A stretch of 64,000 nt of DNA, from positions 1 through 64,000 of the forward strand of contig JALOCC010000005.1 in NCBI GenBank assembly GCA_023227945.1, written 5' to 3'. The position numbers were made by a program, and so were the translations under genes. The stretch comes from Candidatus Omnitrophota bacterium (lineage in GTDB: Bacteria; Omnitrophota; Gorgyraeia; Duberdicusellales; 4484-171). This document shows positions 51,037 to 60,878 of the stretch, one piece after another; positions within the stretch are counted from its first letter, which is position 1; every line of letters begins with the position of its first letter. Below the pieces are notes generated by a model. It was not told where the DNA came from. It searched no databases and saw nothing but the letters and a program-made list of their open reading frames with translations.

Positions 51037-52173
51037 ATGATACCCTTTAGTAAACCTGTAATATTTAAAAGTGCTGAAAAGTATATAAAAGATGTTCTTC
51101 ATAGTGGAAAGTTATCTGGCGATCATGATTTTACAAAGAGATGTAATGCTTGGCTTGAGAACAGAGCTAAGACGAAAAAAGTTTTTTTAACTACCTCATG
51201 TACCCATGCCCTTGAAATGGCCGCACTTTTGATAAATATAAAAGAAGGTGACGAGGTTATAATGCCTTCTTACTCTTTCTCTTCCACCCCAAATGCGTTT
51301 GTTTTAAGGGGGGCAACAATAGTATTCGTTGATATCAGGCCAGACACGATGAATATAGATGAGACTTTAATAGAACCTGCTATAACCAACAAGACAAAAG
51401 CTATCGTGCCTGTTCACTATGCGGGAGTGGGTTGTGCAATGGACGCTATTATAGAAATTGCTAAGAAGTATAATCTTTTCGTAATAGAAGATGCTGCTCA
51501 AGGATTAATGTCTACTTACAAGGGTAGAACTTTAGGAGCTATAGGCAATATTGGTGCTTATAGTTTTCATGAAACTAAGAATTATAGCAGCGGTGAAGGA
51601 GGGGCGATACTTATAAATGATGATAAGTTTATTAAAAGGGCTGAAATTATTAGAGAAAAAGGGACAAATCGTTCACAATTTTTTAGAGGAGAGATAGATA
51701 AATATAGCTGGCAAGATGTCGGCTCATCTTATTTGCCCAGCGAATTAAATGCTGCTTTGCTTTTTTCGCAATTGGAAATGGCCGATAAAATAAATAAGAA
51801 CAGGTTAAAAAGTTGGAACTATTATTATACAACTTTAAAGCCTTTAGAGAAGAAGGGGCACTTAGAGCTTCCCAAAATACCGGCAGAATGTAAACATAAT
51901 GCGCATATATTTTATATAAAAGTAAATAATATAACCGAAAGGTCAAAATTAATTAAATATTTAAAGGATAAAAATATTAATGCTTTATTCCATTACGTGC
52001 CATTGCATGGCAGCAAGGCGGGGAAAAATTATGGAAGGTTTTCTGGTCAAGACAAGTTTACAACTATAGAGAGTGAGAGGCTTTTACGTTTGCCGTTATA
52101 TTATAATATGTCACTGTCGGAGGCAGAGCTGGTTTGCGAAATAATTAAAAAGTATTTTGTAAAGGGTGGCTGA
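51037..52173 (+). CDS. wecE: dTDP-4-amino-4,6-dideoxygalactose transaminase (WecE/RffA)
   Basis: Converts dTDP-4-keto-6-deoxyglucose to dTDP-Fuc4N. It is 378 aa from MIPFSKP. The similarity to E. coli WecE is dense: TSCTHALEMAALLINI, DVxPDTMNIDETLIE, VPVHYAGVGCAMD, FHETKNYSSGEGGA (PLP lysine), EIIREKGTNRSQFFRG and the HYVPLHGSKAG stretch. Its substrate would come from RmlA/RmlB at 21-22 kb. A TTG start inside the previous gene (50989) was not used. It overlaps the next gene by one base. Confidence 0.93.
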   Translation: MIPFSKPVIFKSAEKYIKDVLHSGKLSGDHDFTKRCNAWLENRAKTKKVFLTTSCTHALEMAALLINIKEGDEVIMPSYSFSSTPNAFVLRGATIVFVDIRPDTMNIDETLIEPAITNKTKAIVPVHYAGVGCAMDAIIEIAKKYNLFVIEDAAQGLMSTYKGRTLGAIGNIGAYSFHETKNYSSGEGGAILINDDKFIKRAEIIREKGTNRSQFFRGEIDKYSWQDVGSSYLPSELNAALLFSQLEMADKINKNRLKSWNYYYTTLKPLEKKGHLELPKIPAECKHNAHIFYIKVNNITERSKLIKYLKDKNINALFHYVPLHGSKAGKNYGRFSGQDKFTTIESERLLRLPLYYNMSLSEAELVCEIIKKYFVKGG

Positions 52174-53141
52174 TGGGTAATTTAAAACAATATGGCTTTT
52201 ATGATTATTTAAGGTCGGAGTTTCCGTCGCAGATTATCGTAGAGAATACCGAACTTTGTAATTATTCCTGTATTCATTGCCCGCATCATATTTTTGAAAA
52301 ATCCAGTAAATATAGAGGCAGAAACTTGGATTTAAGTTTACACAAGAAACTCATAGATGAAATAGCCAGTGCCGGTAAAGGATATTGTCAATATATAAGG
52401 TATGCTGCTCTCGGGGAAACATTATTGCAATCTAATTTTATTGAGATGATTGAATATGCCGGAAAATATAGCGGGGCCCTATTAAATATTACTACTAATG
52501 GATTGTTACTTACAGAGAAAAAAGCATATAGTTTGCTTAACGCAGGTGTTAATACGTTCGATGTTAGTATAGACGCGTATTCAGAAAAGGTGTATCGAAA
52601 AATAAGAAAAAATGGTGACTTAATTAAGGTACGAAACAATTGTTTGAAACTTATCAAAATAATTAAAAGGGGAAAGTATAAAGCTAAAATGATTGTTAGT
52701 TTTGTTGAGCAACCCTTTAATCATAAAGAAAAGAATAAGTTTGTTAAATTCTGGAAAAACGCTGGAGCTAATTTTGTAGTAATAAGGCCCATGCATTCTG
52801 CAAGCGGAAGCATAAAAGAAATCGCTCAGAAAATACGAAAAAATGCTCAAAAGCGGACTCCTTGTATATATCCTTGGGAAAGACTTGTTTTAAACCCCCG
52901 AGGCCTGGTCAGCTATTGTCCAGCAGAATGGGGATATCAAGGGTGTTTTGCAGATTTACGCAAGACAACGATAAAGAAAATTTGGCAAGGTAGCTTTATG
53001 GAAAGATTAAGAAAGGCTCATTTAGAGAATAATTTCTCAAAGTTTCCATTTTGTCGACAATGCCCGGATTGGCGATTAGTGATTTGGCCGGGTAGAGGCA
53101 GAAATTATTCTGAAATGATGGAGAAGATAGTGAAAAAATAA
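52173..53141 (+). CDS. Radical SAM protein with SPASM-like C-terminus
   Basis: 322 aa. ENTELCNYSCIHC carries the cluster cysteines (29, 33, 36). The C-terminal cysteines in TPCIYPWERL, SYCPAEW and FCRQCPDWR suggest an auxiliary cluster. The start codon overlaps the wecE stop (TGATG), so the two are translationally coupled; it could modify the Fuc4N-type sugar or its lipid-linked form. Confidence 0.86.
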   Translation: MGNLKQYGFYDYLRSEFPSQIIVENTELCNYSCIHCPHHIFEKSSKYRGRNLDLSLHKKLIDEIASAGKGYCQYIRYAALGETLLQSNFIEMIEYAGKYSGALLNITTNGLLLTEKKAYSLLNAGVNTFDVSIDAYSEKVYRKIRKNGDLIKVRNNCLKLIKIIKRGKYKAKMIVSFVEQPFNHKEKNKFVKFWKNAGANFVVIRPMHSASGSIKEIAQKIRKNAQKRTPCIYPWERLVLNPRGLVSYCPAEWGYQGCFADLRKTTIKKIWQGSFMERLRKAHLENNFSKFPFCRQCPDWRLVIWPGRGRNYSEMMEKIVKK

Positions 53142-53239
53142 GACTGATTAATTCTGTATTTTAGCGTGCTATGAGGCTATATATTGGAACTATTTCTAAA
53201 ATAGGTTAATTATATGACTGTTTGGCAACAATTGAGAAC

Positions 53240-53404
53240 ATGATCGAAGATACTGCAATTTCTTTAGTGAGAGTAAATTGTGCAAGATGCGGTGATTGCG
53301 AATCGATTGCTGTCGTTAATACTATTGACTACGAAAGGTCGGGACCAGGGGAGTTTGAAGTTGTCAAGTGCCTAAAATATAGAGGCAATAGTAATTCAAT
53401 TTGA
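53240..53404 (+). pseudogene. N-terminal zinc-ribbon stub of a sugar methyltransferase
   Basis: The 54-codon frame reads VNCARCGDCESI then EFEVVKCLKYRGN and stops. Sugar methyltransferases in such loci start with a zinc ribbon, CxxCG..., followed 25-30 residues later by VxCxxCGLVY. Here the second CxxC has become CLKY and the catalytic domain is missing. It is best read as a truncated remnant. The region 53142-53239 before it shows no further gene. Confidence 0.5.
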
Positions 53405-53422
53405 CACACATAAGGGAGTTTA

Positions 53423-54124
53423 ATGAAAGTCGGTTTAATCCAATCTAATTTTATCCCGTGGAGAGGATATTTTGATTTTATTGACGAAGCGGATTTGTTT
53501 ATTTATCATGACGATTTGCAATACACTAAAGGAGATTGGAGGAACAGAAATAAGATAAAAACTGAAAAAGGAATGGCTTGGATTACAGTGCCTGTTTCTT
53601 ACAAAACAACTAATCAGTTGATTTATGGTACTTATATAGATTATACTCAGGATTGGACAAAAAGAATTATTAATAAATTATACAATTATTATAAAGACGC
53701 CCCATATTTTAAGGTTTATGCTGACGTTTTTTTTGCCATTCTAAATAGCAAATATAAAACTATTTCGGAACTTAATATCCATGTTAATAATTGGGTGATG
53801 AGTATTTTAGGGATAAAGACAGTAATTAGAATGTCGTATGAATTAAATCCTGTAGGTAGAAAAACCGATCGAATTATAGATATTTTACAAAAAGTCGGTG
53901 CCGATACCTATTTATCAGGGCCTTCGGCAAAAAACTATTTGGAAGAAAATAAGTTTAGCGAACATGGGATAGCTTTGGAGTATAAAAATTATGAATATAA
54001 GGAATATAGCCAGCTTTTCGGCAAATTTGAGCCTAATGTGTCTATACTGGATATGATTTTTAATATAGGAGCGGATAAGAAAGAATATTGGAAAAGCATT
54101 AAACCAAATATAAAGGAGTTATAA
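53423..54124 (+). CDS. WbqC-like protein
   Basis: 233 aa. VGLIQSNFIPWRGYFDFI, LFIYHDDLQYTKGDWRNRN and LSGPSAKNYLEE are the hallmarks of the WbqC family. Members occur beside sugar aminotransferases and are thought to take part in making amino- or acyl-amino sugars, but the reaction is not settled. Here it lies 1.2 kb from wecE. The start is preceded by AAGGGAG; the last base is shared with the next gene. Confidence 0.9.
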   Translation: MKVGLIQSNFIPWRGYFDFIDEADLFIYHDDLQYTKGDWRNRNKIKTEKGMAWITVPVSYKTTNQLIYGTYIDYTQDWTKRIINKLYNYYKDAPYFKVYADVFFAILNSKYKTISELNIHVNNWVMSILGIKTVIRMSYELNPVGRKTDRIIDILQKVGADTYLSGPSAKNYLEENKFSEHGIALEYKNYEYKEYSQLFGKFEPNVSILDMIFNIGADKKEYWKSIKPNIKEL

Positions 54125-55074
54125 TGAGCAATAATCGTATATTTTCTATTGTTATACCGATTTATCAAAATGCGGATAATTTAAACGAGACCATTCCCGC
54201 GCTATTAGATCTTCAGAAAAAGTTGATAGGATATAAGTTAGAATTAATCTTTGTTGATGATGGCTCAACTGATGGTTCTTATGGCATTCTGCGTAAATAC
54301 TTTGAAATACATAGAGATAAAATAATAATAATCAAACTAACAAAGAATTTTGGCCAAATTTCTGCTATACAGGTAGGGTTGAGGGTTGCAAAGGGTGATT
54401 GTATTGGCATCATCTCGGCCGACATGCAAGATCCTCATGAACTTTTCATAGATATGATTAAGAGATGGGAGACAGGAGTGAAATTGGTTATTGGCGAACG
54501 CGCAGGCAGAGAAGAAGAAGCTAGAAAAAGTATTCTATCTAGATTTTGCTGGGGTATGGTAAACAGATTCGCTGTAAATAATTATCCTCTTGGTGGATAT
54601 GATTTTTGCTTGATCGATAGACAAATCGTGAATGAAGTAAATAATATAAATGAAAAGAATACACATATATTCATTCTAATATTTTCTTTAGGTTATAAGT
54701 ATGAAATTATTCCATATATTAGGAAAGAACGGACTGCAGGTAAGTCTAGATGGACTTTTCCTAAAAAAATAAAACTTTTCATAGATATATTTATTTCATT
54801 TTCTTACACACCGATTAGAGCTATAGCTTGTTTAGGTTTAATATTAGCTATTTTGAGTTTTATCTATGGCTTTTTTATGATTGTGAATACAATTATTTTC
54901 GGCAATAAATATCCCGGTTGGACGACGATAGTGGTTTTAATCACTTTTTTTGGAGGAATTATTCTTATAACATTAGGGATAATCGGTGAATATTTATGGA
55001 GAATACTTGATGAAGTAAGGAAAAGGCCTAATTATGTGATAGAAGAAATAGTGGAGAACAAACAAGGTATATAG
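54124..55074 (+). CDS. Family 2 glycosyltransferase of the GtrB/ArnC/DPM type
   Basis: 316 aa. VIPIYQNADNLNET, FVDDGSTDGS, NFGQISAIQVGLRVA and SADMQDPHEL form the catalytic domain. Two membrane helices (about 235-260 and 270-295) near the C-terminus match bactoprenyl-phosphate glucosyl/arabinosyl transferases. It loads a sugar onto undecaprenyl phosphate for flipping and transfer outside. Good ribosome site (AAAGGAG). Confidence 0.9.
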   Translation: MSNNRIFSIVIPIYQNADNLNETIPALLDLQKKLIGYKLELIFVDDGSTDGSYGILRKYFEIHRDKIIIIKLTKNFGQISAIQVGLRVAKGDCIGIISADMQDPHELFIDMIKRWETGVKLVIGERAGREEEARKSILSRFCWGMVNRFAVNNYPLGGYDFCLIDRQIVNEVNNINEKNTHIFILIFSLGYKYEIIPYIRKERTAGKSRWTFPKKIKLFIDIFISFSYTPIRAIACLGLILAILSFIYGFFMIVNTIIFGNKYPGWTTIVVLITFFGGIILITLGIIGEYLWRILDEVRKRPNYVIEEIVENKQGI

Positions 55075-55075
55075 A

Positions 55076-55957
55076 ATGATAGAATGCACTAAGTGCAGGC
55101 AAGGGCATTTTATAGAAAATACTGAAAGAAATAGATATATTTGTGTTGTTTGTGGGTTTGAAATTTTAACACATAATGATTTAACAATATTTCATCCAGA
55201 AGATTCCGTTACGCAAGATAACATAGAGCCATGCATTCTTGATGATTTAGTTTCTTTTGAAGATAAGCATTTCTGGATAAAAGCCAGACGGAATATCATA
55301 GGGGATATTTTTAAAAAATTTGTTAATTATACGGACAAAATAATAGAGATCGATGCTGGCACTGGAAATTTCGCAGCTTATTTAAGCAAAATCGGATATA
55401 AAGATATTTCAGTCGGCGAAATTCATTTACGTGGCCTTGAGTATGCGAAGCGTTATGGAATAAAAAAATTATATCAATTTGACCTTACAAAAACTCCGTT
55501 TTCAGAATATTTCGATATTGTGGGAATGTTTGACGTTCTTGAACATATTGATGATGATGATTTGGCCGTAAAAAGTATTTATAAGATGCTTAAGCATGGC
55601 GGTAAGGTTATCATAACTGTTCCGGCTCACAAATGGCTTTGGTCAAAACAGGATGCAATAGCTTATCATAGAAGAAGGTATTGCATTGAGCAGCTAAAAA
55701 AAATGTTTCAGGAAAATAATTTTAAGATAATCAAAATAAATACATTTTTTGTATCAATGTTACCCTTTTTATTTATTAGAAAATTGATTAATAAAGATAC
55801 TGGTGTTATAAAGGAAAATGATTTCAAAAATAGATTTAAAGTGAACCCAATACTTAATTATATTTTGTCTAAAATATTAGAAATCGAAAATATATTCTTA
55901 TCAAATGTGCCTTTAAAATGTGGAACCAGTATAATATTGATAGCTGAGCGACTGTAA
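55076..55957 (+). CDS. SAM-dependent methyltransferase with N-terminal zinc ribbon
   Basis: 293 aa. Cys4, 7, 23 and 26 form a zinc ribbon. The class I methyltransferase core has IIEIDAGTGNFAAYL (motif I with Asp-Ala instead of Gly-Cys), MFDVLEHIDDDDLA and VPAHKWLWSKQD. Methyltransferases of this form act on sugars or lipids. The spacing to the GT2 gene is one base. The stub at 53240 may be a relic of a related gene. Confidence 0.86.
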   Translation: MIECTKCRQGHFIENTERNRYICVVCGFEILTHNDLTIFHPEDSVTQDNIEPCILDDLVSFEDKHFWIKARRNIIGDIFKKFVNYTDKIIEIDAGTGNFAAYLSKIGYKDISVGEIHLRGLEYAKRYGIKKLYQFDLTKTPFSEYFDIVGMFDVLEHIDDDDLAVKSIYKMLKHGGKVIITVPAHKWLWSKQDAIAYHRRRYCIEQLKKMFQENNFKIIKINTFFVSMLPFLFIRKLINKDTGVIKENDFKNRFKVNPILNYILSKILEIENIFLSNVPLKCGTSIILIAERL

Positions 55958-55974
55958 AAATATAGGATACTATA

Positions 55975-56002
55975 TTGACTTATCTGATTAAAAGTTTATA
56001 AC
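55975..56002 (+). promoter_or_regulatory. Probable sigma70 promoter
   Basis: TTGACT, a 16-base spacer and TATAAC, the same spacing as the consensus promoter at 27906. It is followed by a 42-base leader with AAGGAAGG before the ATG at 56045, and would start a second transcript for the 56-64 kb genes. Confidence 0.5.
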
Positions 56003-56044
56003 CGGAAGAATAATATCAATTATAAGGAAGGATAATGTTTTAAG

Positions 56045-57343
56045 ATGAAAATAACACTACTTAATGTAGAAAAGACAGGCGACAATAAAGACTTTAACGC
56101 AGGCTTTGGCACCGCCTTTCAGGTAGGCAGTTCCTTTGGGGCAAAGTTTTTAGAACGAATGAGATACGAAAGGGAATATTTGCCTTTATTGTCTTACGGA
56201 TATTTAGCGGCGATATTAAAACAAAACGGCCATACGGTTAGCTATGCGATAAACACTATACCAAAAGACGCAGATTTAATAATTATGCAGTGTTCGTTAA
56301 TCCGGCACAATGCAGAACTTGATTTTATTAAAGCTATCAAAAAAAATACTAAAGCTAAAATAGGGTTGATAGGCCCTTTTGTCTCTGTTAGGCCGGATTT
56401 GTTCATTGAGCATGCAGATTTTATTGTTAAGGGAGAGTTTGAAGAAGTTGTTCTTAGGATGAAAGGCAGCTATATACCCGAAGGTATAGTTGAAGGCACC
56501 CCAATACAAAATTTAGATATTTTGCCTTTTCCCAATTGGAGCATTTTCCCTGTAAAGCTTTACTCCTGTAGGCCGCTACTACCTAAGATGCCTTTTATCT
56601 TTATTCAGAGTTCACGAGGCTGTTCATATTCCTGTAATTATTGTCCATATAAAGTAGTTGGTACCTACAGAGAAAGAAGCATAGGAAATGTTATTGAGGA
56701 AATCCAGTATCTCATAAAAGATTACGGGATACGTAGTTTCATGTTCAGGGACCCCTGTTTTTCTTTTAATACCCAAAGAACAATTGCTTTCGCTGAAGGG
56801 ATAGTAAAAAATAAAATTAAATTTGAATGGTGCTGCGAAACTCGATTAGATAGATTAGATAAAAAATTGGTTGATTTATTATATGCGTCCGGATTAAGGG
56901 CCCTTAAAGTAGGAATTGAATCAATAGATGACAACGTTTTGAAATTTCAGAAACGAAAACCAATCAACATAAAACATCAGGAAAATATTATTAATTATTG
57001 TGATAAAAAGGGTATTAGCGTGCTTGCTTTATACCAATTAGGGCTTGAAGAAGATACAAAAGAATCAATCCTTAAGACTATTAAGTATGCTAAAAAACTA
57101 AATACAGATTTTGCCAATTTTACGATATGTACCCCAATACCCGGTACGGAATATTATGATCAGATAAAAGACAGGATATGCGAAAAAGACTGGGAAAAAT
57201 TCAATAATTTTTATCCAGTCTTTAAACATAAAAATCTTTCCAAGGATGAGCTTATCGCGTTTCAGGAAAAGGCAATTGTTTCTTACTATATAAGGCCGAA
57301 GCTTATATTTAGGCATTTATTAAGGAGTTTTAAATGCTATTAG
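56045..57343 (+). CDS. B12-binding-domain radical SAM protein
   Basis: 432 aa. The N-terminal domain contains LSYGYLAAILKQNGH and VKGEFEEV. The cluster motif is SSRGCSYSCNYC (Cys193, 197, 200). RSFMFRDPCFSFNTQR and IESIDDNVL follow. The N-terminal cobalamin-like domain is shorter than in the other copies. It has its own promoter upstream and overlaps the next gene by ten bases. Confidence 0.86.
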   Translation: MKITLLNVEKTGDNKDFNAGFGTAFQVGSSFGAKFLERMRYEREYLPLLSYGYLAAILKQNGHTVSYAINTIPKDADLIIMQCSLIRHNAELDFIKAIKKNTKAKIGLIGPFVSVRPDLFIEHADFIVKGEFEEVVLRMKGSYIPEGIVEGTPIQNLDILPFPNWSIFPVKLYSCRPLLPKMPFIFIQSSRGCSYSCNYCPYKVVGTYRERSIGNVIEEIQYLIKDYGIRSFMFRDPCFSFNTQRTIAFAEGIVKNKIKFEWCCETRLDRLDKKLVDLLYASGLRALKVGIESIDDNVLKFQKRKPINIKHQENIINYCDKKGISVLALYQLGLEEDTKESILKTIKYAKKLNTDFANFTICTPIPGTEYYDQIKDRICEKDWEKFNNFYPVFKHKNLSKDELIAFQEKAIVSYYIRPKLIFRHLLRSFKCY

Positions 57344-58218
57344 TGACGGGCGCCAGCGGATTTGTCGGACGGCATCTTTTAGAAAAACTAATTAAAAAGG
57401 GAGTAAAAGTAAGATGTCTGGTCAGGAATAGGAATAAGGTTAATTTAACGAATCCTAACTTAGAAATTATTGAAGGTGATATTTTAGATCAACATATTAT
57501 AGATAAAGCCACAGAAAACATTGATTTAGTAATTCATCTTGCAGCTGTAATAAAATCTTCAAATCCGGAGAGAATTAGAGAGGTAAATATTGGGGGTACG
57601 ACAAAAATAATTTCAGCCTGCCGTAAGAATAAAGTAAAGAAAATAATCCATATTAGTTCTTTAGATGCCGCCTTAGGCATTACTAACCTTTACGGTACTA
57701 CAAAAAAAATTAGCGAAGAAATTGTTAAGAAATCAGATATTAAGTATATAATATTAAGGCCATCATTAATATATGGAGAAGGCTCTAAAGATATAACTGC
57801 ATTAGCGCGAATTGTTAAAAAATATCCTATAATTCCCATAATAGGCAATGGCAAATTGCAGCCGCTATATATTGATGATTTTTGTGAACTGATAGTTAAA
57901 ATGATTGATGGCGATGTGCAGGATAAGGTTTATTTTGTAGGAGGCAAAGAACAGCTTACCTTGGGACAATTAGCGGATAAGATAGCAGCTTTAAATGGCA
58001 AAAAAATAATAAAAATTTATATACCATTAGAAATATTTTGGCTACCGCTCAAAATATTTAACATATTTTCGAGAAATTCGCAGTTAAGTTATGATTCTTT
58101 AAAATTACTTAAGTTTAATAAAATCTGTGATATAGGCGAGGCAAAAAGAGATTTTAATTTTACACCGATGAGCATAGATGAGGGTTTGCGTTTAATGGCG
58201 CAATTAGGCTTTAATTGA
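57334..58218 (+). CDS. NAD-dependent epimerase/reductase (extended SDR)
   Basis: 294 aa. VTGASGFVGRHLLEKL binds the nucleotide, HLAAVIKSSNPE follows, and the active site is YGTTKK with ISSLDAA (Ser). RPSLIYGEGSKD is typical. Closer to reductases that act on steroids, lipids or sugar ketones than to classical epimerases, so its substrate is uncertain. It starts inside the preceding radical SAM gene. Confidence 0.82.
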   Translation: MLLVTGASGFVGRHLLEKLIKKGVKVRCLVRNRNKVNLTNPNLEIIEGDILDQHIIDKATENIDLVIHLAAVIKSSNPERIREVNIGGTTKIISACRKNKVKKIIHISSLDAALGITNLYGTTKKISEEIVKKSDIKYIILRPSLIYGEGSKDITALARIVKKYPIIPIIGNGKLQPLYIDDFCELIVKMIDGDVQDKVYFVGGKEQLTLGQLADKIAALNGKKIIKIYIPLEIFWLPLKIFNIFSRNSQLSYDSLKLLKFNKICDIGEAKRDFNFTPMSIDEGLRLMAQLGFN

Positions 58219-58233
58219 ATTTAGCAGAAAATT

Positions 58234-59661
58234 ATGGCGAAGATATTACTTATTAATCCTTCCTGGCGGCCGACATATAAGAATATACTTGGTTCTATCG
58301 GCGTTCCTTTTTTCCCTGTCTTGGGTTTATCTACCATAGCAGCCGAAGCGAAAAATAAAGGACATAAAGTAGAAATTCTAGACCTTTCATATAGAGAATA
58401 TAATCCCGATTTGGTATACGAGCGCGTCAGAAATAACTCTTATGATATTGTTGGTTTTACCGGAACAACGCCTTTGTTTGCTCAGGTGATACAGCTTTCC
58501 AAGGGTATTAAGAAAATAAGTAAAAATATATTTACTATAGGTGGAGGCTCGCATTGTTCTGCTTTGCCTGAAAGGTCAGTAGAAGAGGCAGATTTAAATG
58601 CTGTTTGCGTAGGGGAAGGAGATTTTATATTAACTAAAATAGCAGATGGAATGCCTCTTTCAAAAATTCCCGGCTTAGTCTACAGAGACGTTAACGGACA
58701 AATTATCAGAAATCCAGCGAGTGAATGGATAGATGATTTAGACAAACTTCCTCTGCCTGCCTGGGATTTATTTGATATTAAAGAATATCTTCCTTATACT
58801 TCACGTTTATTGGGTAAACGACCGCCTGTCTGTTTTTTTGAAACTACGAGAGGCTGCTTATTCCAATGTGACTATTGCGCAAGCAAATTAACGAAAGGAA
58901 GAGGATTACGGAAAAAATCCGTAAACAGAGTAATTGAAGAAATACACTATATGAAATCTTTAGGTTTTAATGAATTTTTTATCTGTGATGATATATTTAC
59001 AACCGATGTCGAACGTACAAAAGAAATTTCAAGAAGAATAATCAGTGAAAAAATAGATATGGCGTGGCAATGCCAAAACGGCATTCGTGTAGATTCAGGA
59101 GATGATGAGATGTTTAAGCTTATGCGTAAGGCCGGTTGCTATAAGGTTGCCTTTGGTTTTGAATCCGGAAATGATAAGGTGCTAAAGGAATTCGGCAAAG
59201 GTGGAAGGGCTTCAATTGAAAAAGCTTTTGCAACGGTAAAAATGGCGAGAAAAGCAAATATAGATGTATTTGGTTACTTTATGATCGGCCTTTTAAACGA
59301 CACGGAAGAAACCATGCGCGATACTATTGAATTTGGCAGAAGATTACAGCCGGACATATTAAAAATAAGCACCTGTATCCCTTTCCCTGGTACAAAAATG
59401 TTTAACGAACTGAAAGAACGCAATCTTTTAAAAGTTTATGACTGGGAATGCTATAACATATACAGAGCACAGGATTTCTTCGAACATCCCAATCTTAAGT
59501 GGGAAACTGTCGAAAAATATTACAAGTTGGCATATAAGCGTATGATTTATACTAACCCTGGTTTTATCATGCGCCGGTTGATAAAGTCTATCAAGAGAGG
59601 AGAATTATTTTACGATATTTATTATTTTTTTAAATTTATGCTGGCAGGCGGAAAAATCTAA
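58234..59661 (+). CDS. B12-binding-domain radical SAM protein
   Basis: 475 aa. The N-terminal domain contains LGLSTIAAEAKNKGHKVEIL, GFTGTTPLFAQ, IGGGSHCSALPE and AVCVGEGD. The cluster motif is TTRGCLFQCDYC (Cys208, 212, 215). FICDDIFTTDVERT, VAFGFESGNDKVL and GYFMIGLLNDTEE complete the barrel. It belongs to the widespread group found in lipid, hopanoid and natural-product loci. It follows the SDR gene by 15 bases. Confidence 0.88.
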   Translation: MAKILLINPSWRPTYKNILGSIGVPFFPVLGLSTIAAEAKNKGHKVEILDLSYREYNPDLVYERVRNNSYDIVGFTGTTPLFAQVIQLSKGIKKISKNIFTIGGGSHCSALPERSVEEADLNAVCVGEGDFILTKIADGMPLSKIPGLVYRDVNGQIIRNPASEWIDDLDKLPLPAWDLFDIKEYLPYTSRLLGKRPPVCFFETTRGCLFQCDYCASKLTKGRGLRKKSVNRVIEEIHYMKSLGFNEFFICDDIFTTDVERTKEISRRIISEKIDMAWQCQNGIRVDSGDDEMFKLMRKAGCYKVAFGFESGNDKVLKEFGKGGRASIEKAFATVKMARKANIDVFGYFMIGLLNDTEETMRDTIEFGRRLQPDILKISTCIPFPGTKMFNELKERNLLKVYDWECYNIYRAQDFFEHPNLKWETVEKYYKLAYKRMIYTNPGFIMRRLIKSIKRGELFYDIYYFFKFMLAGGKI

Positions 59662-59708
59662 TCATAAAATTAATTATATATTGATAGTAAAATAAGGACT
59701 TTAATCGG

Positions 59709-60866
59709 ATGAAGAAAGTAAACTGGGACACTTTTAACAATGACGAGGAAATCATAACTTATTTGCGCAGTCTTTCTCGCTATAGAAATACTGCTTTTAA
59801 GTCAGCGTTTAGCCGGGGAAAATTCTTTTTTAAACTTTTATACTGCCGATTATTTAAAATCGATAAGCCCCTATTTATTGTTTTGGTTACCAATAATAAA
59901 TGTAATTTAAAATGCAGATATTGTTATGGAGATTATGGAAACCGCACCGACGATAAAGATTATTCTACGAAAGAATTGTTAAAGTTGATAGATGAATTAA
60001 AAGAAATAGGAACTCAGCTGATTACAATGCATGGAGGAGAATCTTTGTTGCGTAAAGATATAGGTGAGATAATTAATTACGCAAAACATAAAGGATTCTA
60101 TATAAGTTTCAATACTAATGGTTACCTTGTTCCTAATAGAATAGCGGACTTAGAATGTCTAGATACCATGGTGTTTAGTTTAGATGGAATGGAAGAAAGT
60201 AATGATAAAAATAGAGGAAGGGGATGTTTTAAAAAAGTTATGGAAGCCATAAGTATAGCTCAGCAGAATAACATACCCTGTGTTATCTCGGCAACCTTAA
60301 CAAGGGATAATATGCAAGATATGGAATTTCTTGCAGAGTTGGGATTAATGAAAAATATCAGAATACAATACAGCATACTTTATAATTCGCCTGTTCTCAA
60401 AGACAAATGTTCCGATATGGTTATGTCTGATAAAGAAATTAGAGAAGTTGTCAGAAAGATATTATCCCTTAAAAAGAAAGGGCATCCAATTTATTATTCC
60501 GATAATGTTTTGGCGGCAGCGATTAACTGGCCCGTTCCTATCGATGAAAAACCATACTTTGCCACCAAGGATAAAGCAATATATAAAAACCATAAATTAG
60601 TATATTGTTATCATGGCAAATTAAAATACCAGATAGACGCTGACGGCCGCGTAATTACCTGCTGGGTCCATGATAACGCCCATGCTCCTAACGTGAAAGA
60701 ACTTGGCGTTGCGAAAGCAATAAAAAAGTGCCACAGTGACAATAATTGTAAGCATTGCGCTTTTTTAGCGAATAACGAGCATAACGCGCTTATGCATTTG
60801 AGCCCCAGAAATATTTTGAATAATTTTTTTATCCAGGTTAGCGACGCTTTTAAAATAAAAAATTAA
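59709..60866 (+). CDS. Radical SAM protein with SPASM-like C-terminus
   Basis: 385 aa. VTNNKCNLKCRYCYGDY holds the cluster cysteines (65, 69, 72). MHGGESLLRKDIGEI is the following strand. The C-terminal cysteines in YCYHGK, ITCWVH and CHSDNNCKHC suggest auxiliary clusters. Such proteins include HpnH-like adenosyl transfer enzymes and peptide or sugar modifiers. The N-terminal ~50 residues are basic with a hydrophobic stretch, possibly membrane-associated. Confidence 0.86.
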   Translation: MKKVNWDTFNNDEEIITYLRSLSRYRNTAFKSAFSRGKFFFKLLYCRLFKIDKPLFIVLVTNNKCNLKCRYCYGDYGNRTDDKDYSTKELLKLIDELKEIGTQLITMHGGESLLRKDIGEIINYAKHKGFYISFNTNGYLVPNRIADLECLDTMVFSLDGMEESNDKNRGRGCFKKVMEAISIAQQNNIPCVISATLTRDNMQDMEFLAELGLMKNIRIQYSILYNSPVLKDKCSDMVMSDKEIREVVRKILSLKKKGHPIYYSDNVLAAAINWPVPIDEKPYFATKDKAIYKNHKLVYCYHGKLKYQIDADGRVITCWVHDNAHAPNVKELGVAKAIKKCHSDNNCKHCAFLANNEHNALMHLSPRNILNNFFIQVSDAFKIKN

Positions 60867-60878
60867 TATATTAAAAAT

